A stretch of DNA of 29,380 nucleotides from DATLHO01 sp035539855 (GTDB lineage: Bacteria; Bacteroidota; Ignavibacteria; OLB7). This document shows positions 23,247 to 29,380 of this stretch, piece after piece. Position 1 is the stretch's first letter. Every line of letters begins with the position of its first letter. The notes beneath the pieces are model-generated. The model saw nothing but the letters and a program-made list of their open reading frames with translations, made no database searches and was not told the DNA's origin. Location of the stretch: the NCBI GenBank assembly GCA_035539855.1, contig DATLHO010000268.1, positions 1 through 29,380 on the forward strand, given 5' to 3'. Both the position numbers and the translations under genes were made by a program.

Positions 23247-25250
23247 CTAGCGCACCAGGACGACCTTCTCCGACACGGTCGCCGCCCCCGCGCGCAGTCG
23301 CACGACGTACGTGCCCGGATCGAGCTGGACGCCGAGCTCGCCGGTGCCGTCCCACGTCACGCTGAACGCGCCGGCGCCGTGCTGGCCTCCGGCGAGCGTG
23401 CGGACGAACCGACCGCGGATGTCGTAGACCGCAAGCTCGATCGACGACGATCGCGCGAGCGTGAACGTCACCTTCGTGGCGGCGGAGAACGGATTCGGCG
23501 CGATCGACGTCACCGCCAGCGCCACCGGCGCGACGCCCGTCTCCGGCGCAGCCGACACGTACTCGGAGAACATCTGCTGGTAATGGAACCAGAGACTGTC
23601 GGCGAGCGTGACGTCGGCGGCGTCGTTCCAGGTGCCGATGCGGTTCGGAAGATCGGTCGTGCCGAACGCCGGCGCCACCGGACCCATCTCCGGCGTGTAG
23701 TTGCGCGAGCCCCGGCCGTTGCGATGGCACGACTCGGCGCACGTGTTGACCATGCCGATGCCCGTTCCCTTCAACGCGATCGTCGCGCTCGGGCGGATCA
23801 CCTTGAAGCTGTGATCGGTGAACTCGTAGAGCGACTTCGTCGGCAGATCGAGGAAGCCGATCGAGGCGACCTTCGAGTAATGGCAGTTGACGCACTGACT
23901 GATCTCCTGCGAGTGCATCGAGTGCGCATTGACCGTGCGGCCCTTGTAGGTCGTCGTGCCGACGAGGTTCTCCTGCACGGGAGTCTGCTGTCCGGCCGTC
24001 GAGCCGTGGCAGCCGAGACATCCCTCGCCATCGTTGAGCGAGTACCAGTTCTTGTTGAGCTGGTAGGGCAGTCCCTCCTTGTTCTGATGGACCGTATGGC
24101 AGTCCCAGCAGCCGTTCTTGTAGACGTGCGACGCGTACTGCGGCGAGCGCATGTAGTCCTGGCCGGTCTGGTGATGCGCGTACGAGGTCACGCGATCGGG
24201 CCACACGTTCATGCCGGAGAACATGTCGGCGACGTAGTCCTTCAGCGGCTGACCCGGGATGTACGGGCGGCCGTTGGTCTCGTCGTACGGATAGCGATGC
24301 GTCCGGCCGGTGCTCGGGGCGCGGTTGTGGCACTGATTGCACAGGTCGAGCTTCAGGTCGGTTCCCGCGACGGTCATCGGCCACTGCGATGGGGCGATGA
24401 TGTTCGTCTTCGACGGGTTCGCGACGTGCTCGGAGCCCGGGCCATGGCAGCTCTCGCAGCCGATCTTGATGTTCTGGTCGATAAGCGTCGAGTCCTCCTC
24501 GGCAACGCCCACCCACTGCGCATTCCACGACGTGTCGGTGCCGCGCACGCGCTTGACCACGTCGAAGCCGTTGACGTGACACGACGCGCAGTTCTTGTCC
24601 CACGACATGCTGCGGAACGTGTTCGACGACTTGTCGATGAACCGGGCCTCGGAGGTGTTCGAGTCCGTGCGTATCCAGTACGGGTAATCGAGGAAGAAGA
24701 ACGTTCCGCCGACCGCGCTGCGCTGGCGGTAGCCGGGCATGATGTACTGGAACGGGACGATGTAATGGCTTCCGTCGATGTTGATGAGGAAGCGCTGGAT
24801 CCATCCGTTGCCGCCGTAGGTGTAGGCGACCTTCATCCTGCCGGTCGAGTCCGGCTGGTTCGAGATCCGCATCTGGATGAAGTACTCCTTGCGGTCGGCG
24901 CTCTTGCTGAACTCGACGATCAGCGTGTCCTTGCCGGGGATCGGCGCGTAGCGGGTCGGCAGGAGCGACTTGAGCACCGAGTCGTGCTCGAAGTAGTTGT
25001 CGATCACCACCGACTGCGGCGACGGCCGCAGGTGGATCTGCTGATGCATCGTCTGTCGGAACGCCGCCGCGCCCTGGTAGTCCGAGGAGTCGTGGTAGGC
25101 TCCGGCGTGACAGCCGGAAGTCATGCACGTCTCCTGGCCCACATAGGTACGATCAGCGCCCGCTTCGCTGGAGCGAAGCTGCATCCCGATCGCCGTGACA
25201 CCGGCGATCGCGAGCAGGAGGACGATGAGGTAACGGGTAGTAGTAGCCAT
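23247..25250 (-). CDS. T9SS-sorted octaheme cytochrome c
   Basis: A 667-residue exported multiheme cytochrome. An N-terminal signal (YLIVLLLAIAGVTAIG) is followed by eight candidate heme sites. Six are CxxCH (cysteines at residues 221, 265, 304, 381, 411 and 453); one is C42-x4-CH and one is C504-x3-CH. Many extra His residues (for example AHHQTGQD) can act as distal ligands. Residues about 580-667 form a T9SS type A-like sorting domain (SIAPNPFSAATKV, LAVYDIRGR, LDPGTYVVRL), so the protein is predicted to pass the outer membrane and be surface-anchored or released. A non-heme beta-rich region (about 100-200) has the motif YTYGGNGWIQRF. It is the last gene of the molybdoenzyme/cytochrome c/octaheme run and ends in a strong terminator. 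A close paralogue lies at 27669-29380. Its electron partner or substrate is unknown. Confidence 0.85.
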   Translation of the reverse strand: MATTTRYLIVLLLAIAGVTAIGMQLRSSEAGADRTYVGQETCMTSGCHAGAYHDSSDYQGAAAFRQTMHQQIHLRPSPQSVVIDNYFEHDSVLKSLLPTRYAPIPGKDTLIVEFSKSADRKEYFIQMRISNQPDSTGRMKVAYTYGGNGWIQRFLINIDGSHYIVPFQYIMPGYRQRSAVGGTFFFLDYPYWIRTDSNTSEARFIDKSSNTFRSMSWDKNCASCHVNGFDVVKRVRGTDTSWNAQWVGVAEEDSTLIDQNIKIGCESCHGPGSEHVANPSKTNIIAPSQWPMTVAGTDLKLDLCNQCHNRAPSTGRTHRYPYDETNGRPYIPGQPLKDYVADMFSGMNVWPDRVTSYAHHQTGQDYMRSPQYASHVYKNGCWDCHTVHQNKEGLPYQLNKNWYSLNDGEGCLGCHGSTAGQQTPVQENLVGTTTYKGRTVNAHSMHSQEISQCVNCHYSKVASIGFLDLPTKSLYEFTDHSFKVIRPSATIALKGTGIGMVNTCAESCHRNGRGSRNYTPEMGPVAPAFGTTDLPNRIGTWNDAADVTLADSLWFHYQQMFSEYVSAAPETGVAPVALAVTSIAPNPFSAATKVTFTLARSSSIELAVYDIRGRFVRTLAGGQHGAGAFSVTWDGTGELGVQLDPGTYVVRLRAGAATVSEKVVLVR

Positions 25251-25323
25251 GAGGTGTCGATTGACGGTTCGCGGCGCACCCGCCGGAACCTTTCTAGTAG
25301 TGATGCGAGTCGGTTGGAATCTT

Positions 25324-25707
25324 CTAGCGTGTGAAGGCGCGCACGTGATCGTAGATCAACTGCCGCGCGCCCGCGTCGAGCTCCGGATAGCGCGGCATCA
25401 GTCCCGGTCCGGTCGAGAGCACCGAGTCGAAGACCGCGAACGAGGAGTCGTAGTCGCGCAGGTCGCTCGACGATGCCACCAGCGGCCGACCCTCGAGGCC
25501 ATGGCATGCCGAGCAGTGGTAGCGATACAGGCTCGCGCCGGTCGTCCCCTGCCCTATCGTCGTGTCGGGCTTCGGAACCAGCAGCTCCGACGCGGACTCG
25601 CCGCACCCCGCCCCCAGGGTCGCGAGCATCAGGATCGCCGGGGCGATCGTCATACGCATCGTCCGTGCGAGGCGTCGCACGATGGACGTCGTCGTTGCGG
25701 CGCTCAT
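25324..25707 (-). CDS. Lipoprotein mono-heme cytochrome c
   Basis: A 127-residue class I cytochrome c. A hydrophobic signal ends in a lipobox LGAGC (Cys35), so it is probably a periplasm-facing or outer-membrane lipoprotein. The heme site is C65-S-A-C68-H69, and M104 in GPGLMPRYPEL is the likely sixth ligand. Its ATG overlaps the TGA of the molybdoenzyme gene (TGATG), which implies coupled translation and suggests it is that enzyme's electron acceptor. This is the arrangement known for sulfite dehydrogenases such as SorAB and SoxCD. The longer frame to 26742 is a shadow inside the molybdoenzyme gene. Confidence 0.85.
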   Translation of the reverse strand: MSAATTTSIVRRLARTMRMTIAPAILMLATLGAGCGESASELLVPKPDTTIGQGTTGASLYRYHCSACHGLEGRPLVASSSDLRDYDSSFAVFDSVLSTGPGLMPRYPELDAGARQLIYDHVRAFTR

Positions 25708-26825
25708 CAGCTGACCCTCACGGTGTAGCGAACGACACCGGTCTGGCCGTCGCGGATCTCGAGATCGTCCTCCTCCTGCGTGTTGCCCGCGCTGTCGATC
25801 GCGCGGATCGCGACGGTGTGCTCGCCGGCCGGAGCGTTCCAGCGCATGCGCCACTTCGTCCAGACGCCGCGATACGGGTAGGCGTTGCGATCGGCAAGCT
25901 GCACGATCGTCGGCGGCAGCACGACGGCGTGGAGCAGGCGCTCGAGCGGCTCGATCTCGGCGGCCGCGAATGGGTTGTCGTCGATGCTCACCTCGACGCG
26001 CGAGACCGCCCCGTAGCCGCTGACGGCGAAGCCCGTGATCTCGACCAGGCCCGCGCGCACCGTGAGATTCTCCGACACGTTCTCCGACCGGCTCGAGACG
26101 CGGATGACGCCGTCGTCGACGAAGCCCTCGCGCTGGTACTGTCCGGTCGGCGTGTTGAAGATGCTCGCGTTGACCTCGGTGATCCACTTGATGCTCTTGT
26201 AGCCGTAGGTCTCCAGCAGCAGCAGGCGCACAGGGCCACCATGCTCGCGGGTCAGCGGCTCGCCGTTCATGCGATAGACGAGCAGCGGCTCCATTGCGCC
26301 GAGATCGGCGGAGCCGTAGCGATCGAGCGTGATGTTGTTCGTGAAGCCGTCGGCGCCGCGGAAGTTGATGCGTTTCGTGTTGGCTCGATCGAGTCCCGCG
26401 CGCTCGAGGAAGTAGCGCAGCGGCACGCCGGTCCAGAACGCGTTGCCGGTCCAGCCGAGCGCGCCGGGCCGCAGGTGACCGTCGAGCACGCAGCGCATCG
26501 TCTTGAGGATCGTGCGCTCCTGCCCCGCGGCCGCCGCTGCCTCGAGGTCTCCGACGGTGAGCGTGGCCGGCGTGGCGACCTCGCCCTTGATCTGCATCAG
26601 CCATGTCTCCCTGGTGATGTCGGGCATCGACCAGCCGGCGATCGTGTCCTGACCACCGTTCTGCACGTAGAATCGATCGGTTGGGGTGATGAACGGCGTG
26701 AATCCCTCGAGCGTGCGGTCGGGCTCGACGACCGATTCGCATCCCGCGATCAACGGCGCGATCGCGACGCCGAAGAGTCCGGCGCCGCCGATCTTCAGAA
26801 ACGTACGTCTGTCAAGAGGGGTCAT
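25707..26825 (-). CDS. Sulfite-oxidase-family molybdopterin oxidoreductase
   Basis: A 372-residue enzyme of the sulfite oxidase family (molybdopterin-binding domain, then a Mo-cofactor dimerisation/Ig-like domain at about 250-372). The twin-arginine signal RRTFLK at residues 6-11, followed by a lipobox LIAGC (Cys29), implies Tat export and lipidation. C112 in TMRCVLDG is the expected cysteine ligand to molybdenum. HGGPVRLLLLETYGYKSIKWI matches the conserved cofactor-binding region. Family members oxidise sulfite or reduce S/N-oxides and oxidised methionine; the directly coupled cytochrome c gene favours an oxidising dehydrogenase. A TAnnTTTG-type promoter element lies 44-51 bases upstream. 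Confidence 0.87.
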   Translation of the reverse strand: MTPLDRRTFLKIGGAGLFGVAIAPLIAGCESVVEPDRTLEGFTPFITPTDRFYVQNGGQDTIAGWSMPDITRETWLMQIKGEVATPATLTVGDLEAAAAAGQERTILKTMRCVLDGHLRPGALGWTGNAFWTGVPLRYFLERAGLDRANTKRINFRGADGFTNNITLDRYGSADLGAMEPLLVYRMNGEPLTREHGGPVRLLLLETYGYKSIKWITEVNASIFNTPTGQYQREGFVDDGVIRVSSRSENVSENLTVRAGLVEITGFAVSGYGAVSRVEVSIDDNPFAAAEIEPLERLLHAVVLPPTIVQLADRNAYPYRGVWTKWRMRWNAPAGEHTVAIRAIDSAGNTQEEDDLEIRDGQTGVVRYTVRVS

Positions 26826-26868
26826 CAGGGGTACAGGGAAATGGGGCGAGGTCCACCGATACGACCAC

Positions 26869-26876
26869 CAAATGTA
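26869..26876 (-). promoter_or_regulatory. Bacteroidota-type -7 box upstream of the molybdoenzyme operon
   Basis: TACATTTG on the minus strand is an exact match to TAnnTTTG, 44 bases before the start codon in the gap divergent from the Rieske gene. No convincing -33 TTG is seen at the right distance. Confidence 0.45.
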
Positions 26877-27064
26877 CGCGACCGTTACACGGATGCACCC
26901 CCTTTATTGGCCGCCCCGCGCCGTGCTTGCAAAGCGTAACAAACGTTGCCGGGCCGCCTACTGCCTCCCTCGCGACGATCGGTGGTGCGATATTCGAGTG
27001 ACAATCGTCGGCCGCGAGCGGTCACGATAGCGATGCGGCACGACGGCATTCGTTGGGCGACCCG

Positions 27065-27583
27065 ATGACGACAGAACACGATCACAACGACATGAACGCG
27101 AAGAAGGAGACTCCCTGCGAGCGGCGCGAGTTCCTGCGCACCTGCGGCTGCGCCCTGGCAGGGATCGCGATCGCCGGGATTGCCCCGCTGGTGAGCGGCT
27201 GCGAGTTCACGCACATCAACAGCGCGGGCGAGACGCCCGGCACCGGCAACGGCAGGACCGTCGAGATCGACGTGAGCGCGATCACCGCCGACGGCACCGG
27301 GCTGATGACCGACGTGCGCGGACCCGACCGCAAGAGGATCTTCGTCGCCCGATTTGCGAGCGGCACCTTCAAGGCGATGTCGACGCAGTGTACGCACTCG
27401 CAGTTCCCGCTCGCCTACGACGGCACCGGACTCTACTGCACCGGCGGCCAGGGCCACGACTCGCGGTTCAACCTCAAGGGCGAGCCGCAGTCCGGACCGG
27501 CAGTGCCGTTCGGCCCGGTACAGGTGTACCCGTCGGTGTACGACGCGGCGAGAAAGGTCCTGGTGGTGACGGTGGGTACGTAA
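27065..27583 (+). CDS. Rieske-fold lipoprotein with atypical second cluster box
   Basis: A 172-residue exported Rieske-type protein. The leader carries a twin-arginine motif (RREFLR, 20-25) and a lipobox LVSGC (Cys46), so it is probably Tat-exported and lipidated. Box I is C109-T-H111, normal for a [2Fe-2S] cluster. Box II should be C-x2-H but reads C125-T-G-G-Q-G-H131 followed by DSRFNL, a C-x5-H with three extra residues. It may still bind a cluster with a changed loop, or may have lost it. It is transcribed divergently from the molybdoenzyme operon and sits between the two multiheme cytochrome genes, which suggests a role in the same electron path. I use ATG 27065; a TTG at 27053 and an ATG at 27092 are alternatives. 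Confidence 0.8.
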   Translation: MTTEHDHNDMNAKKETPCERREFLRTCGCALAGIAIAGIAPLVSGCEFTHINSAGETPGTGNGRTVEIDVSAITADGTGLMTDVRGPDRKRIFVARFASGTFKAMSTQCTHSQFPLAYDGTGLYCTGGQGHDSRFNLKGEPQSGPAVPFGPVQVYPSVYDAARKVLVVTVGT

Positions 27584-27609
27584 ATCCCCGGCGAGCTCTG
27601 GCAACCCAG

Positions 27610-27638
27610 GCCCCTCCCCTTCGACGGGAGGGGCTTCT
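27610..27638 (+). terminator. Terminator after the Rieske gene
   Basis: A 9-bp GC stem (27610-27618 with 27626-27634) and a 7-base loop are followed by TTCT on the plus strand. It lies between the convergent Rieske and second multiheme cytochrome genes. The T tail is short, so termination may be partial. Confidence 0.5.
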
Positions 27639-27668
27639 GCGTTGTGGGATGTTCGATCAGCGTTGTGC

Positions 27669-29380
27669 TCAGCGCAGCACGGTGAGCTTCCCGGTGACCA
27701 CAGTACGCCCGGTGCGCAACCGGGCGTGGTAGATGCCGGCGGCGACGGGCGCGCCAAGCTCGTCGATGGTGGACCACGATTCCGCGTAGGTGCCGGCGTC
27801 GTGCGTGGCGCGCACGAGCGTGCGCACGAGGCCGCCGCGGTTGTCGAGGATCTCGAGCGTGACGTCCGCGCGGCGCGGTAGCGAGTAGCGGATCGTCGTT
27901 GCGTCCCTCGTCGGATTCGGGGAGACGCCGACAATCGCGAGCGTTGCTCCCTGCGCGTCGCCGTCGCGGACGCTCGACAGATAGCGAGCGTACATGCGCT
28001 GGTAGTGGAACCACAGCGAGTCGGCGAGCTCGAGGTCGGTCGGCTCGCGCCAGAAGTCGATCGAGCGATCGGTGATGCCGAACGACGGCGCCGCCGGCAG
28101 CGAATCCGGCGTGTTCCGCGAGCCGCGGCCGTTGCGGTGACAGCTCGCGGCGCACGTGTTGATCATTCCCTTGTTGATGCCTTCGGAATACTGCCGCGTC
28201 GCGATCGGACGCACCACGCGGAAGTCGTGCTGGCTGAACTCGAAGTACGGCTTGCGTGGGAGGTTGGCGAAGGAGATTGTCGCCGCCTTCGTGAAGTGAC
28301 AGTTGACGCACGCGCTCGAGGCCGTCTCGTGCATCGAATGCGCGTTGACGACCCGGCCGTTGTACGTCGCCACCGTCGTGAGATCCTCCATCGCCGGCGT
28401 CCGCGTCGGAGCGCTCGAGCCGTGGCACTCGAGACAGCCCTCGCCATCGGTCGTCGAGTAGTAGTTCCTCCTGAGCTGGTAGGGCATTCCGGGCGCGCCA
28501 TTGGAGTGCACCGCGTGGCAGTCCCAGCAGCCGTCGGCGAACACGTGCTTCTCGTAGGGATCGCCGCGCCAGAAGTCCTGGCCGCTCTGGTGATGTGCAA
28601 ACGACGTGACGCGGTCCGGCCAGAACTGCGCGTCGGTGAACGGATGCCGGAAGTACGCGCTGACACGCTCGCCCGGCGTCCACGGCCTGTTCGCCGTCTC
28701 ATCGTACGGGAACGTGTAGACGCCGTTCGGTTTCGACTTCACGCGCGTGTGACAGGCGTTGCAGACATCGAGCTTCAGGTCGGTAGCCTCGCGCGTGCGC
28801 GGCAGTGTTCCGGGCGAGAAGATGTTCGTCTTCGTCGGCGTCGCCGCATGATCGGAGCCCGGTCCGTGACAGCTCTCGCAGCCGATCCTGATGTTCTCGT
28901 CCTGCAGCAGCGAGTCGTCTCCCCTGCCCACCCACGACGCATAGTACGCCGTGTCGTTTGCCGGAGTGATCCGCCGTGCGAGGCCGAAGCCGTTGACGTG
29001 GCAGAACGAGCACGCGCGATCCCACGACTGCGACGTGAAGCGGTTCGTGCCGAAGCGGAAGAAGCGCCCGAGGCCGGTGTTCTCGTCGGTCTCGAACCAC
29101 CGAAAGAGATCGAGATACACGAACGTCCGCGTCGTGTCCGAGCGCTCGCGGTACGCCGGCAGCACGTACTGGAACGGCAGCACGTGGAAGCTGCCGTCGA
29201 TCTCGACGAGGAAGCGCTGGATCCACCCGTAGCCGCCGTACGTGTAGGCGATCTTCATGCGCGGAGTCGAGTCGCCGCCCGGACCGCTGAAGCGCATCTG
29301 CGCGAAGTACTCTCTGCCGTCGTCGCTCTTGCTCAGGTGAATCAGCAGCGTATCGCTGCCCGCGATCGGAAGCGTCGTCA
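27669..29380 (-). CDS. T9SS-sorted multiheme cytochrome c, second copy (partial)
   Basis: The reading frame is open to the right edge, so the N-terminus is missing; about 570 residues are present. Seven heme sites are visible: CSFCH, CESCH, CNACH, CWDCH, CLECH, CVNCH and CAASCH (C-x3-CH). They match heme sites 2-8 of the octaheme protein at 23247-25250 in order and spacing. The shared context is strong (YTYGGYGWIQRFL, GCESCHGPGSDHAA, FAHHQSGQDFW, NAHSMHETASS). The C-terminus is a T9SS type A-like sorting domain (GVSPNPTRDATTI, LEILDNRGGLVRTL, AAGIYHARLRTG). An eighth heme near the missing N-terminus is expected. The two copies are clearly diverged, so this is an old duplication rather than a recent repeat. 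Confidence 0.87.
   Translation of the reverse strand, partial: TTLPIAGSDTLLIHLSKSDDGREYFAQMRFSGPGGDSTPRMKIAYTYGGYGWIQRFLVEIDGSFHVLPFQYVLPAYRERSDTTRTFVYLDLFRWFETDENTGLGRFFRFGTNRFTSQSWDRACSFCHVNGFGLARRITPANDTAYYASWVGRGDDSLLQDENIRIGCESCHGPGSDHAATPTKTNIFSPGTLPRTREATDLKLDVCNACHTRVKSKPNGVYTFPYDETANRPWTPGERVSAYFRHPFTDAQFWPDRVTSFAHHQSGQDFWRGDPYEKHVFADGCWDCHAVHSNGAPGMPYQLRRNYYSTTDGEGCLECHGSSAPTRTPAMEDLTTVATYNGRVVNAHSMHETASSACVNCHFTKAATISFANLPRKPYFEFSQHDFRVVRPIATRQYSEGINKGMINTCAASCHRNGRGSRNTPDSLPAAPSFGITDRSIDFWREPTDLELADSLWFHYQRMYARYLSSVRDGDAQGATLAIVGVSPNPTRDATTIRYSLPRRADVTLEILDNRGGLVRTLVRATHDAGTYAESWSTIDELGAPVAAGIYHARLRTGRTVVTGKLTVLR

Noticed and set aside
22324..25128. A 934-codon minus-strand open frame through the octaheme gene and ccmB
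   Set aside because: It is an out-of-frame reading of two certain genes on the same strand and runs through a strong terminator.

Overview
The window is GC-rich, densely coded bacterial chromosome. Three proteins end in a type IX secretion (T9SS) type A-like C-terminal sorting domain (the BNR/Ig giant and both multiheme cytochromes). One intergenic site also matches the Bacteroidota-type -7 box (TAnnTTTG). Together with the twin-arginine lipoproteins and the Ccm cluster, this suggests a high-GC member of the Bacteroidota/Chlorobiota/Kapabacteria side of the tree. That placement is inference from gene content, not a phylogeny.

Layout. 1-343: two gene remnants, the second a methyltransferase C-terminus without a start. 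344-800: a hairpin-rich non-coding stretch ending in a terminator. 801-1868 (-): an Mgm101/Rad52-type single-strand annealing protein. 2295-8667 (+): a surface-protein block with a 1399-residue BNR/Ig-like/T9SS protein, an outer-membrane barrel and an LVIVD-repeat protein, closed by a bidirectional terminator. 8825-10940 (-): DHH phosphoesterase and threonine aldolase. 11167-14978 (+): ComB-like phosphatase and FtsK. 14982-16083: a frameshifted double-DUF559 nuclease gene bounded by two perfect 44-nt inverted copies of a palindromic repeat. 16026-23162 (-): a cytochrome c maturation cluster read ccmB, ccmC, ccmD-like, ccmE, ccmE-like, ccmF, then a Fur-family regulator and a metallo-beta-lactamase-fold protein without metal ligands. 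23247-29380: an electron-transfer cluster with an octaheme T9SS-sorted cytochrome, a lipoprotein cytochrome c and a sulfite-oxidase-family molybdoenzyme (all -), a Rieske protein (+), and a second multiheme T9SS-sorted cytochrome (-) that runs off the window.

How it fits together. The right third reads as one theme: the Ccm proteins attach heme to exported apocytochromes, and the adjacent genes supply clients (two multiheme cytochromes and a mono-heme lipoprotein) plus a molybdenum enzyme and an Fe-S protein that could feed or drain electrons. The multiheme proteins carry T9SS sorting domains, so they are predicted to cross the outer membrane and sit on the cell surface. This would be a surface electron-transfer system built on T9SS rather than on porin-cytochrome conduits. 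The maturation machinery is unusual: CcmE has a Cys-x3-Tyr rather than a His heme site, a second CcmE-like protein lacks the site, and CcmC carries an extra periplasmic segment.

The other notable element is the DUF559 unit at 14982-16083. Its flanking repeats are translated into the C-termini of two different proteins, and it looks like a decaying nuclease-linked repeat element.
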